DNA from: Dechloromonas sp. H13
Lineage (GTDB): Bacteria; Pseudomonadota; Gammaproteobacteria; Burkholderiales; Rhodocyclaceae
Length of the DNA stretch: 64,000 nt
Reading direction: 5' to 3'
Assembly: GCF_009469615.1 (NCBI RefSeq)
Contig: NZ_SSXX01000004.1
Span: forward strand, 186,001 to 250,000
Positions 22,292 to 32,687 of the stretch are shown here, piece after piece. The notes below the pieces were generated by a model. That model was not told where the DNA came from. It ran no database searches and worked only from the letters and a program-made list of their open reading frames with translations. Each line of letters starts with the position of its first letter. Within the stretch, counting starts at the first letter, position 1. The position numbers were made by a program, and so were the translations under genes.

Positions 22292-23188
22292 TTACTCGAA
22301 CGCCTTGTCGTTGGGAGCCTTGTACAGGGCCTTCATCTCGTCGGAGAGGGGCATGCTCAGGTTCAGCCCCTTGGGCGGGATCGGGTTCATGAACCACTTG
22401 GCGTAGATCTTCTCGGCATCGCCCGAGGTCATCGCCTTGCTCAGCGCGGCATCGATGATCTTCTTGAATTCCGGGTCGTCCTTCCGGAGCATGCAGCCGT
22501 AGGCTTCCTTGGACTGGGCGGTGCCGGTGACGATCCAGTCGCCCGGCTTCTTGGCCTTGGCCATTTCGCCGTAGAGCAGCGCGTCGTCCATCATGAAGGC
22601 GACGGCACGCCCGGTTTCCAGCGTCAGGAAGGCTTCGCCGTGATCCTTGGCGGAGATGATGTTCATCTTCAGCTGCTTCTCTTCGTTCATCTTCCGGAGC
22701 AGGCGCTCGGAGGTGGTGCCGGCAGTGGTGACGACGTTCTTGCCGGCGAGGTCGGGGAAGTCCTTGATGCCCGAATCTTTCTTGGTCATCAGCTTGGTGC
22801 CGATGACGAAGATGGTGGTCGAGAAGCCGACCTGCTTCTGGCGCTCGAGGTTGTTGGTGGTCGAACCGCATTCGATGTCGATGGTGCCGTTCTGGACCAG
22901 GGTGATGCGGTTGGCCGAGGTGACCGGCATCAGCTTGGTGTCGAGCTTGGCGAGCTTCAATTGCTCCTTGACGCCGTCGACGGCTTTCAGCATCAGTTCC
23001 TGCGAGTAGCCGATGACCTGCTGCTGGTCGTTGTAGTACGAGAACGGAATCGAGGATTCGCGGTGACCCAAGGTGATCGTGCCGGTGTCCTTGATCTTTT
23101 TCAGCGTGGGCGATTCCTGAGCCAGCGCCGGCGTGGCGGCGATGGCGGCGGCGATCAGGGCGGCGGGGGCCAATCGGTTCAGTAGCAT
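22292..23188 (-). CDS. gltI: Glutamate/aspartate periplasmic binding protein
   Basis: Periplasmic solute-binding protein of family 3, 298 residues (E. coli GltI 302). It has a signal peptide of about 23 residues (MLLNRLAPAALIAAAIAATPALA) and then TLKKIKDTGTITLGHRESSIPFSY, the family signature region. The binding site AGGAGAAACCCC precedes the ATG. It leads the glt operon. The regulator gene at 23246 lies 57 bases upstream on the same strand. Confidence 0.9.
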   Translation of the reverse strand: MLLNRLAPAALIAAAIAATPALAQESPTLKKIKDTGTITLGHRESSIPFSYYNDQQQVIGYSQELMLKAVDGVKEQLKLAKLDTKLMPVTSANRITLVQNGTIDIECGSTTNNLERQKQVGFSTTIFVIGTKLMTKKDSGIKDFPDLAGKNVVTTAGTTSERLLRKMNEEKQLKMNIISAKDHGEAFLTLETGRAVAFMMDDALLYGEMAKAKKPGDWIVTGTAQSKEAYGCMLRKDDPEFKKIIDAALSKAMTSGDAEKIYAKWFMNPIPPKGLNLSMPLSDEMKALYKAPNDKAFE

Positions 23189-23245
23189 GGGGTTTCTCCT
23201 GGACTAGGTTGGTTTGATACTGCTTTCGACAATGCCTGCTGGAAT

Positions 23246-24151
23246 TCAGTTGCCGGGCGGCGCGATGGTGGCGACTGCGACGTTGCCGCAGCCCTCGTAA
23301 TGAATGCTGCTGAAGCTTAACATCCTGGCTAGTGCGATGCCGCGTCCATTCGGGTCGCAGGCGCGGCGCGGGTCGAGCTCCAGATAGTCGCGCCAGGCGA
23401 ATCCCCTGCCTTCGTCGGCGATGCGCAGGGTGATGCGCTCCGGCTCGCGGCGAAAGCTGAGGCGGACACGCTTGCCCAGGTTGTCGGGCAGCGCGCTGCG
23501 CCGGTCGACCTCGCTCTTCCAGCAATTGTCGAGCGCCAGTTGCGATTTTTCCTCGTAGGAGAGCCCAAGGTTGCCATGCTCGACGCCGTTGACCAGAAGT
23601 TCGGAGATGCCGAACAGGGCAGCATCGGGATTCGGGCAGGCCTGGGCGATCAGGGTGGCGAGTTCGCCGGCCTCCTCGAGCGTGCGGATCGAGAATTCGC
23701 AGGTGTCGAGCTCGCGATGCTTCCCCGACTGCCGGCGCAGTTGCCGGCGCAGGGCGTTGCGGAACGAGGACTTGGCGAGCGCCGCATGGACGATGGAGAG
23801 CACCGCATCGTGCTGGGCGGGCATGGTCAGGTAATGGTAGGCGCCGGCGGCGGCGCCGCTGCGCATCTGCTCGGCGGTCGGCGGCGCCGGCGTCTGCAGG
23901 ACGACGGGAATCCCGGCCAGCCGCTGGCTGGCGCGGATCCGCCGCGCCAGGTCGAGGCCGCCGCCTTGCGGCATCAGGCAATCGAGAATCATCAGGTCGA
24001 AATGCTCGGCCTGGTCCTGCAGGATGGCCCATGCGGTATCCGGATCGCCTGCCGTATGGAAGGTGACGCCCGGCTCGCTGCGGAAATGGTCGACCAGGGT
24101 TGCGAGGCTGCGCGGGTCGCGATCGACGACGAGGAGATGGGCTTCGGTCAT
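23246..24151 (-). CDS. Receiver domain fused to anti-sigma-type HATPase
   Basis: Single-chain regulator of about 301 residues. Residues 1-120 form a receiver with VVDRD and the phospho-acceptor aspartate in LMILDCLMPQ. The usual Lys-Pro pair is replaced by Met-Pro (YLTMPAQHD). Residues about 165-300 are an RsbW-like HATPase with N box ELLVNGVEHGN, G1 ADEGRGF and G2 DPNGRGIALA. There is no histidine phosphotransfer domain. I chose the start MTEAHLLVVDRD (24151); an upstream GTG at 24244 is possible, and neither has a clear binding site. Targets are unknown; a partner-switching role is an inference. Confidence 0.75.
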   Translation of the reverse strand: MTEAHLLVVDRDPRSLATLVDHFRSEPGVTFHTAGDPDTAWAILQDQAEHFDLMILDCLMPQGGGLDLARRIRASQRLAGIPVVLQTPAPPTAEQMRSGAAAGAYHYLTMPAQHDAVLSIVHAALAKSSFRNALRRQLRRQSGKHRELDTCEFSIRTLEEAGELATLIAQACPNPDAALFGISELLVNGVEHGNLGLSYEEKSQLALDNCWKSEVDRRSALPDNLGKRVRLSFRREPERITLRIADEGRGFAWRDYLELDPRRACDPNGRGIALARMLSFSSIHYEGCGNVAVATIAPPGN

Positions 24152-24295
24152 GTCGGCGTCGCTTGGCATGCGCGGAATGCAGCGGCTGGCGGCCGGCACT
24201 GTCTGTCGGGGGCGAGGGCGATTGCTGAAAGTGTCATCGGGCACGACCGCCGGCTGCGAGGTCCAAGTGAGCGTTGCGGCCAGTATAGAAGAAAG

Positions 24296-26110
24296 TCATG
24301 CATTTTCGGCAGCCAGCGCCTGTTCCTGTTGCTGCAGGGTCCACATGCGGGCGTAGGCGCCGCCGGCTTCGAGCAGCGCCGTATGCGTTCCGCGCTCGAT
24401 GATCCGGCCGTCCTCCATGACCAGGATTTCGTCGGCGTTCATGACCGTCGATAGGCGGTGGGCGATGATCAGCGTCGTGCGGCCGACGGCGGCGAGTTCG
24501 AGCTGGGCCTGGATCGCCCGCTCGGTGGCCGAATCGAGCGCCGACGTCGCCTCGTCGAAGATCAGGATGGGCGGATTCTTGAGCAGGGTGCGGGCGATGG
24601 CGACGCGCTGCTTTTCGCCGCCGGAGAGCTTGAGGCCGCGCTCGCCGACGCGCGTTTCGTATTTCTGCGGCAGCGATTCGATGAAGTCGTGCAGCTGGGC
24701 GGCGCGCGCGGCGGCGTAGACCTCGTCGCGGCTGGCGTCGGGGCGGCCGTAGTTGATGTTGTAGAAGATGGAGTCGTTGAACAGCACGGTGTCCTGCGGC
24801 ACGATGCCGATCGCTGCGCGCAGGCTGTCCTGCCTGAGCTGGCGCAGGTCGTGGCCGTTGATGCGGATGGCACCGCCGGTGACGTCGTAGAAGCGGAACA
24901 GCAGTCGGGCGAGGGTGGATTTGCCGGCGCCGGAGTGGCCGACGACGGCGACCGTCTTGCCCGGCGCGATGGCGAAGCCGAGGTTGTGGAGAATGACCCG
25001 GTCCGGCTCGTAGGCGAAGTCGACCGCCGCGAAATTGACCTGTAGCGGACCTTCCGGCAGGTCGCGGGCATCCGCGGCGTCGGCGATCTCGCGGTTCTCC
25101 TTGAGCAGGTTGAACATGCGCTCGATGTCGGTCAGCGCCTGGCGGATTTCGCGATAGACGACACCGAGAAAGTTGAGCGGGATGTAGAGCTGGATCAGGA
25201 AGGCGTTGACCAGCACCAGATCGCCGATCGTCATGTTCCCGTCGACCACGCCATTGGCCGCGCGCCACATCATGGCGGTGACGCCGAGCGCGATGATCGC
25301 CTGCTGGCCGAGGTTGAGCGCCGAGAGCGTAGTCTGGCTGCGCGTCGCGGCATCCTCCCACTTCAGCATCTGGGCGTCGTAGCGGCGCGCCTCGTAGGCT
25401 TCGTTGTTGAAATACTTGACCGTCTCGTAGTTGAGCAGGCTGTCGATGGCGCGCGTGTTGGCGGCGGAATCGCTCTCGTTGACGGCGCGCCGGATGTCGA
25501 TGCGCAAGTTGCTGACGGTGACCGTGAATACGATATAGCTGACCAGCGAGACGACGGTGATCAGGACGAAGCCGAGATCGTATTTGACGAACAGGATGCC
25601 GAGTACCAGCCCGATCTCGACCAGGGTCGGGAGGATCGAGTAAAGCGTGTAGGAGATCAGACTGGAGATCGAACGGGTGCCGCGCTCGATGTCGCGCGAG
25701 ACGCCGCCGGTCTGCCGTTCGAGATGGAAGCGCAGGCTCAGCGCATGCAGGTGGCGGAACACCTCGAGCGCCACCCGGCGGACGGCGCGCTGCGTCACGC
25801 GGGCGAAGAGGAATTCGCGCAGTTCGGTGAACAGGGCGGTGGAGAAGCGCAGCGCGCCGTAGAGGAGGAGCAGCAGCACCGGCAGCGCCAGGGCCTGCTC
25901 GCCGGGCGAAAGGCCGTCGATCATGTGCTTGAATACGACGGGGACGCTGACGTTGGCGACCTTGGCGGCGAACAGGCAGCCGAGTGCGGCGAGCACGCGC
26001 AGGCGATAGGTCCACAGATAGGGAACCAGCGTGCGCAGCGTCAGCCAGACGTGGCTTTCGGGCAGTGGCTGGCCGACAGGGGGCTTGGGGAGGGCGGTGG
26101 CGCGGCGCAT
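24296..26110 (-). CDS. Atm1-type ABC exporter (fused permease and ATPase)
   Basis: Half-transporter of 604 residues that works as a homodimer. An N-terminal six-helix membrane domain (about 20-330) includes LNYETVKYFNNE, a hallmark of the Atm1/ABCB7/HMT1 group, and is followed by an ATPase with GHSGAGKST, LSGGEKQRVAIARTL and ILIFDEATSALD. The closest family I know is the bacterial Atm1 exporter of glutathione-metal conjugates. The start MRRATALPKPP (26110) was chosen because the longer frame to 26392 runs under the divergent thioesterase gene. Substrate is inferred. Confidence 0.85.
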   Translation of the reverse strand: MRRATALPKPPVGQPLPESHVWLTLRTLVPYLWTYRLRVLAALGCLFAAKVANVSVPVVFKHMIDGLSPGEQALALPVLLLLLYGALRFSTALFTELREFLFARVTQRAVRRVALEVFRHLHALSLRFHLERQTGGVSRDIERGTRSISSLISYTLYSILPTLVEIGLVLGILFVKYDLGFVLITVVSLVSYIVFTVTVSNLRIDIRRAVNESDSAANTRAIDSLLNYETVKYFNNEAYEARRYDAQMLKWEDAATRSQTTLSALNLGQQAIIALGVTAMMWRAANGVVDGNMTIGDLVLVNAFLIQLYIPLNFLGVVYREIRQALTDIERMFNLLKENREIADAADARDLPEGPLQVNFAAVDFAYEPDRVILHNLGFAIAPGKTVAVVGHSGAGKSTLARLLFRFYDVTGGAIRINGHDLRQLRQDSLRAAIGIVPQDTVLFNDSIFYNINYGRPDASRDEVYAAARAAQLHDFIESLPQKYETRVGERGLKLSGGEKQRVAIARTLLKNPPILIFDEATSALDSATERAIQAQLELAAVGRTTLIIAHRLSTVMNADEILVMEDGRIIERGTHTALLEAGGAYARMWTLQQQEQALAAENA

Positions 26111-26148
26111 GGCAGGTTGGGTGCGGGTTTTCGCCAGTATATGAAAAC

Positions 26149-26165
26149 TTCCCGGATTCCGGGAA
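26149..26165. promoter_or_regulatory. 17-base palindrome between divergent genes
   Basis: TTCCCGGA-T-TCCGGGAA is a perfect dyad in the 85-base gap between the Atm1-like exporter (start 26110, minus) and the thioesterase (start 26196, plus). It is placed where a shared operator would act. No regulator is identified in the window. Confidence 0.45.
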
Positions 26166-26195
26166 AATCGGGCTTTATTTGAAAACGGGCACATC

Positions 26196-26597
26196 ATGAC
26201 GGTCGACCGCGTCAACCTCCCCCAGAAGCAACCGGTGCTGCGCGTCGTGCCGATGCCGGCCGACCTCAACCAGAATGGCGACGTCTTCGGCGGCTGGGTC
26301 ATGGCCCAGGTCGACGTCGCCGGGGCGATTCCCGCCATGCGCCGGGCGCGCGGCCGGGTGGCGACGGTCTCGGTCAACTCCTTCCAGTTCAAGCAGGCGA
26401 TATCGGTCGGCGATATCGTCAGCCTTTACGCCGAGATCGTGCACGTCGGCCGCACCTCGATCACCGTCAATGTCGAGGTCTATGCCGAGCGCAACTACGC
26501 CGAGCCGGTGACCGTCAAGGTGACAGAAGCGCAACTAACTTACGTTGCCATCGACGCAAATGGCGAAAAGCGTTCCGTTCCGCTGGAAAATACGTAG
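26196..26597 (+). CDS. YciA-like acyl-CoA thioesterase
   Basis: Hot-dog-fold thioesterase of 133 residues (E. coli YciA 132), expected to hydrolyse acyl-CoA in the cytoplasm. The catalytic region DLNQNGDVFGGWVMAQVD has the conserved Asn and Asp, and the tail has the conserved TEAQLTYVAID strand. It is divergent from the Atm1-like exporter and followed by the FadL-type porin 40 bases later. That pairing would suit fatty-acid handling, but this is only context. Confidence 0.85.
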   Translation: MTVDRVNLPQKQPVLRVVPMPADLNQNGDVFGGWVMAQVDVAGAIPAMRRARGRVATVSVNSFQFKQAISVGDIVSLYAEIVHVGRTSITVNVEVYAERNYAEPVTVKVTEAQLTYVAIDANGEKRSVPLENT

Positions 26598-26637
26598 AAT
26601 CAGGCAGGTGCGAATTTTTTTTCAGGTAAAACAAGAG

Positions 26638-27867
26638 ATGAAGACAATGACCCTGCGCGTTCTGCCGGCGCTCGTGCTGGCGGCCTTCTCCGGTGCCGCT
26701 TCGGCTGCCGCCTTCCAGCTCTGGGAACAGAATGCCAGCGGCCTCGGCACGGCCTATGCCGGTTCGGCGGCCGTCGCCGACAATGCCAGTACCATCTTCT
26801 TCAATCCGGCCGGCATGACCAACATGCCGGGCCTGCAGATGTCGGCCGGCGTGACCGGTGTCGGGCCGCGCTTCGAGTTCAGCGACGACGGATCGAGCGG
26901 CCTGCTCGGCACCGGCGGCAACGGCGGCAATGCCGGCGGCTGGGCGGCCGTGCCCAATGCCTATTTCTCGTGGCAGGTGGCGCCGGACTGGTTCGTCGGC
27001 CTCGGCATTTCGGCGCCGTTCGGACTGAAGACGGAATACGACAGCAGCAACTGGATCGGCCGCTACCAGGCGATCAAGTCCGAGATCACCACGGTCAACT
27101 ACAACCCGTCGCTGGCCTGGAAGGTCAACGACAAGGTTTCGCTCGGCATCGGCGTCAGCTATCAGACCATCGACGCCGAAATGACGTCGGCCGTGCCGGG
27201 GCGTCTCGCCTACTCCAACCTCAAGGGCGACGACGGTGCCTGGGGCTGGAACGCCGGCGCCCTGTTCACCCTGTCGCCGGCGATGCGCGTTGGTGTTTCG
27301 TATCGCTCCGCGGTGAACTACACGATCGAAGGCAATGCCAGCACGGCCTTGTCGTCGACGCCGGCCAGGGCGGACCTGAAACTGCCGGATACCTTCATCC
27401 TCTCCGTCTGGCAGCAGGTTTCCGATCGCTGGGAGGCGATGGGCGATCTCTCCTATACCAACTGGAGCACGGTCAATACGCTGAACATCGTCAACGGCAA
27501 CACCGGCGCGCAGATCGGCAGCGAACACTTCGGCTACGAGGATTCCTGGCGCATCGCCTGGGGCGCCGCCTACAAGGCCAACGACGCGTGGAAGCTGAAG
27601 TTCGGCATCGCCTACGACCGCACGCCGACGACGGACGGCAACCGCACGGCGCGCGTGCCGGACAACGACCGCATCTGGCTCTCGCTCGGCGCGCAGTGGA
27701 ACGGCGGCGTCTATGGCCGGATCGACGCCGGCTACGCCTACCTGTACCTGCGCGACCCGAGCATCACCCAGACCAAGACCTTCGCTCCCGGCGTCACCAG
27801 CAACCTGCGCGGCTCCTACGACGACAGCGCGCACCTCCTCGGCGTGCAGTACTCCAAGGGCTTTTAA
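26638..27867 (+). CDS. FadL/OmpP1-family outer-membrane transporter
   Basis: Outer-membrane beta-barrel of 409 residues for hydrophobic compounds such as long-chain fatty acids. A signal peptide ends at ASA about residue 24. The mature N-terminus AFQLWEQNASGLGTAYAG and the NPAGM motif of the FadL hatch are present, and the barrel ends in a terminal aromatic (YSKGF). The start at 26638 is favoured; the ATG three codons later (26647) is better spaced from AAGAG. A TAGAAT hexamer lies at 26595 but no good -35 is seen. Confidence 0.85.
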   Translation: MKTMTLRVLPALVLAAFSGAASAAAFQLWEQNASGLGTAYAGSAAVADNASTIFFNPAGMTNMPGLQMSAGVTGVGPRFEFSDDGSSGLLGTGGNGGNAGGWAAVPNAYFSWQVAPDWFVGLGISAPFGLKTEYDSSNWIGRYQAIKSEITTVNYNPSLAWKVNDKVSLGIGVSYQTIDAEMTSAVPGRLAYSNLKGDDGAWGWNAGALFTLSPAMRVGVSYRSAVNYTIEGNASTALSSTPARADLKLPDTFILSVWQQVSDRWEAMGDLSYTNWSTVNTLNIVNGNTGAQIGSEHFGYEDSWRIAWGAAYKANDAWKLKFGIAYDRTPTTDGNRTARVPDNDRIWLSLGAQWNGGVYGRIDAGYAYLYLRDPSITQTKTFAPGVTSNLRGSYDDSAHLLGVQYSKGF

Positions 27868-27876
27868 GCCTCCCGC

Positions 27877-28203
27877 TCAGGTGCCGGGCGCCTTCTGCAG
27901 GCGTCTGGCGAAAACCTTCATCTCCTTCGCCGCCTGGATGTCGCCCTTCGCTTCGGCGACCGCGATGCCGCGCTCGTAGGCGGCCAGCGCGCCGGGCGCG
28001 TCGCCGGCCTCGGCCAGCGCCTTGCCGAGCGCCTTCCAGGCTGCCGAATACTGGCTGTCGCGGTCGACCGCGTCCCGGAAGCATTTTCCGGCGCGGGCCG
28101 GGTCGCCCGCCTTCAGGTATTCGTTGCCGAGCGAGAAGCGGAGCAGGGCGCCGTCGCGTGGTCCGCCGAGCATTTTTTCCAGGGATTCGATGCGTGGGTT
28201 CAT
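27877..28203 (-). CDS. Small TPR-repeat protein
   Basis: Cytoplasmic protein of 108 residues made of about two tetratricopeptide repeats (ALLRFSLGNEYLKAGDPARA, then AWKALGKALAEAGDAPGALA). No signal peptide or catalytic motif. It converges on the FadL-type gene with a 9-base gap and is divergent from ridA. It would be a protein-interaction module; the partner is unknown. Confidence 0.75.
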   Translation of the reverse strand: MNPRIESLEKMLGGPRDGALLRFSLGNEYLKAGDPARAGKCFRDAVDRDSQYSAAWKALGKALAEAGDAPGALAAYERGIAVAEAKGDIQAAKEMKVFARRLQKAPGT

Positions 28204-28255
28204 GTGGGGTCGGGTCTAAAATAATGCTTTCGCACATCAGGACAGGAAACTCATC

Positions 28256-28639
28256 ATGGCCAAGACCATCATCGCCACGCCCAACGCCCCGGCCGCCATC
28301 GGCACCTATTCGCAGGCCGTGCGCGTCGGCGACACTGTTTACCTCTCCGGGCAGATCGGGCTCGATCCGGCGACCATGCAGATGGTAGACGGTATCGACG
28401 CGCAAATCGTTCGTGTCTTCGAAAATCTCAAGGCCGTCGCCGAAGCGGCCGGCGGCTCGCTGGCCGACATCGTCAAGCTCAACGTCTTCCTGACCGACCT
28501 CGCCAATTTCGCCCGGGTCAATGAAACCATGTCGCGCTATTTCAGCGACCCGTTCCCGGCGCGCGCCGCCGTCGGCGTCAAGGAACTGCCGCGCGGCGCC
28601 CTGGTCGAGGCCGACGCGGTGATGTTCACCGGCCGCTGA
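28256..28639 (+). CDS. ridA: RidA family enamine/imine deaminase
   Basis: Trimeric cytoplasmic enzyme that hydrolyses reactive 2-aminoacrylate and related imines made by PLP enzymes. It is 127 residues (E. coli 128). Signature features include GTYSQAV, the [10 protein letters not shown] strand and the arginine in FPARAAV that binds the carboxylate. The ATG at 28256 follows AGGAAAC. recG begins seven bases after its stop, so the two are probably cotranscribed. Confidence 0.92.
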   Translation: MAKTIIATPNAPAAIGTYSQAVRVGDTVYLSGQIGLDPATMQMVDGIDAQIVRVFENLKAVAEAAGGSLADIVKLNVFLTDLANFARVNETMSRYFSDPFPARAAVGVKELPRGALVEADAVMFTGR

Positions 28640-28646
28640 GCCGCCG

Positions 28647-30683
<2,037 letters not shown>

Positions 30684-30779
30684 AGGAAGAGGCTTGACCT
30701 GCCAGCCTGCTTGGCTGACAACTCGGACGCCTTTTTCCGGTCGCCATCAGGTTTCGCCATTTAGCCAAGGAGCTCAGTC

Positions 30780-31529
30780 ATGAAATGCGTTATCGGCACA
30801 ATTGCCGCTGCGTTGATCCTTGCCCAGCCGCTCGTCGCCAGCGCGGCCCCGGGCGACCCGGATCGTCGCAGCGAGCTCGTCCACTTTACCAAGGGCGCGA
30901 GCTCAACGGTGGTCAAGGGCCGGATCAAGGGGTATCGCTACATCGACTACGTGGTGCACGCCGCAGCTGGACAGACCTTGAGCGTCGAGATGCAGACCGG
31001 CAACGGCGCCAACTATTTCAACATCCTGCCGCCGGGCAGCAGCGATGTCGCGATGTTCGTCGGCAGCACGTCCGGTAACCAGTTCTCGGGCGTGCTGCCG
31101 GCGGACGGCGATTACGTGATTCGCGTCTACCTGATGCGCAGTGCCGCGCGCCGCAATGAATCGGCAAACTATATGCTGACCGTTGGCGTCAGCGGCCAGC
31201 CGCTGGCGGCGACGCCGGCCGCCAAGGATGCGCTGATTCCCGGCACACCTTTTCATGCTTCGGCGAAGATCGCCTGCGTGCCCCCCTTCGATGCCAAAAC
31301 GAAGGAATGCGAAGCCTTCGTCATCCGCCGCGGTTTCGACGGGACGGCGACCGTCGAGGTGCGCTGGGGCGACGGCCTCAAGCGCCGCATCCTGTTCGTC
31401 AAGGGCAGGGTGGTGGCGGCGGATTCGCCGGAGATGTTTTCCGTCGAGCGCAACGGCGATGTCAGCGTCGTCCGTTTCGGCAGCGAGGAACGTTTCGAGA
31501 TTCCCGACGCGCTGGTTTCCGGCGGCTGA
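30780..31529 (+). CDS. Exported PliG-like two-domain protein
   Basis: Exported protein of 249 residues with a signal peptide of about 22 residues (cleavage near ASA-AP). Residues about 30-140 resemble the g-type lysozyme inhibitor PliG: FTKGASS, IKGYRYIDY, GQTLSVEM and the SGxY-like segment DGDYVIRVYLMRSAARRNE. The C-terminal ~100 residues (ACVPPFDAKTKECEAFVIRR onward) form a second domain with two cysteines that I do not recognise. The binding site AAGGAGCTC is good. A lysozyme-inhibitor role is inferred from motif similarity only. Confidence 0.6.
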   Translation: MKCVIGTIAAALILAQPLVASAAPGDPDRRSELVHFTKGASSTVVKGRIKGYRYIDYVVHAAAGQTLSVEMQTGNGANYFNILPPGSSDVAMFVGSTSGNQFSGVLPADGDYVIRVYLMRSAARRNESANYMLTVGVSGQPLAATPAAKDALIPGTPFHASAKIACVPPFDAKTKECEAFVIRRGFDGTATVEVRWGDGLKRRILFVKGRVVAADSPEMFSVERNGDVSVVRFGSEERFEIPDALVSGG

Positions 31530-31579
31530 CCCGGCCGGAATTTGCCCAAAAAAAACGGGTCGACCGCACTCGGTGGCCG

Positions 31580-32467
31580 CTAGCCGAAAAAATCCTCGAT
31601 GATTCGCGCCACCGCTGCCGGCTGGTCGTGGTGCAGCATGTGGTCGGCGCCGTCGATCCACTTTTCGTCGACGTCGGCGAAGCAGGCGCGGCGGGCTTCC
31701 CAGTCGCCGGGGCGGGTCGCGTAGTCGCGGACGATCCACGATTCGCGGCCGGCCACCCAGAGCACCGGGCAGGCGACCTGTTTCCAGATGGCCATCGATT
31801 CTTCGAGGCGGAACAGGTAGGGCGCCGGCGCCTTGTGCCACGGGTCGCCGTTCCAGATGACCCCGTGCCGGCGCTCGCCGGCCTTGTTCTCGCCGTCGCC
31901 GATGCGCGCCAGGTGCTTGGCGAGGAAGGCGGCGCGTTCCGGCGTCAGGAAGCGGTCGCTGTGCAGCAGGCGGCGGGCGAAGGCGGCGCGGTCGGCATAG
32001 ACGTGCATGCGCGGCGGCTTCCGGAGGGCGCCCAGCCACTGCTGGTAACGCTCCGGCGCCATGCCGGGCTTCGTCGGGGCGATGCCGAAGCCTTCCAGGG
32101 TGATCAGCTTTTCGACGCGTCCGGGGCGGATGCCGGCGTACAGGCAGGCGAGGATGCCGCCCATGCTGTGGCCGGCGAGGCGGACCTGGCCGGCCGGCGC
32201 GTAGCGGTCGATGATGGCCTCGAGGTCGCCGAGGTGTTCGGCGAAGAAATAGGGGCGGTGCAGCCATTGCGAGCGCCCGAAGCCGCGCCAGTCGGGGGCG
32301 ACGATGTTCCAGTCGCGCTGCAGTTCGTCGACGACGAACTGGAACGAGGCGGAAACGTCCATCCAGCCGTGCAGCAGGAACAGCAGGGGCGCCTGCGGAT
32401 CGCCCCAGCGGCGGATGTGGAGGCGAACGGCGGGCAGGTCGAGGGTTTCGGAGCGGGAAGGGCGCAT
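31580..32467 (-). CDS. Alpha/beta hydrolase
   Basis: Serine hydrolase of 295 residues, probably cytoplasmic. It has the oxyanion HGWMD motif, the nucleophile elbow GHSMGG, and a C-terminal histidine in GADHMLHHD; the acid is likely the aspartate in this same C-terminal half. MhpC/epoxide-hydrolase-like fold, substrate unknown. It converges on the PliG-like gene with a 50-base gap and is separated from the next minus-strand operon by a repeat-bearing spacer. Confidence 0.85.
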   Translation of the reverse strand: MRPSRSETLDLPAVRLHIRRWGDPQAPLLFLLHGWMDVSASFQFVVDELQRDWNIVAPDWRGFGRSQWLHRPYFFAEHLGDLEAIIDRYAPAGQVRLAGHSMGGILACLYAGIRPGRVEKLITLEGFGIAPTKPGMAPERYQQWLGALRKPPRMHVYADRAAFARRLLHSDRFLTPERAAFLAKHLARIGDGENKAGERRHGVIWNGDPWHKAPAPYLFRLEESMAIWKQVACPVLWVAGRESWIVRDYATRPGDWEARRACFADVDEKWIDGADHMLHHDQPAAVARIIEDFFG

Positions 32468-32523
32468 CGGTTTTCGAGCTTTTCAGGCGGTCGACCGCAA
32501 CAGGCGGCGTAAGGCCGATTCTA

Positions 32524-32666
32524 GCGCGCCCTTGGCGCGGGGAACCGAAACCGCGCCGCCAGTCCCTTCCCCTGAAGGGAGAGGGCGGGAGATGGGTTCA
32601 GGATTTGCGGCGCTACAGCATTCCAGAGCCCCATCCCTGCGCCGGCCCTCCCCTGGCAGGGGAGGG
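32524..32666. repeat. Cluster of GC-rich palindromes (REP/BIME-like)
   Basis: Three hairpins lie in the 220-base gap between two minus-strand genes. They are CGCGCC-CTT-GGCGCG (32524-32538), TCCCTTC-CCCT-GAAGGGA (32563-32580) and CCCTCCCCT-GGC-AGGGGAGGG (32646-32666). The segments just inside the last two (GGGCGGGAGATGGG and CCCCATCCCTGCGCC) are roughly complementary, so the whole can fold into one larger structure. This resembles a dispersed intergenic repeat; copies elsewhere cannot be checked here. Confidence 0.5.
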
Positions 32667-32687
32667 CGTGAATCGACTGCGCAGCCC

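Noticed and set aside
22233..24032. 599-codon minus-strand frame across gltI and the receiver-HATPase gene
   Set aside because: It is in a different frame from both real genes and reads as Arg/Pro/Ala-rich noise.
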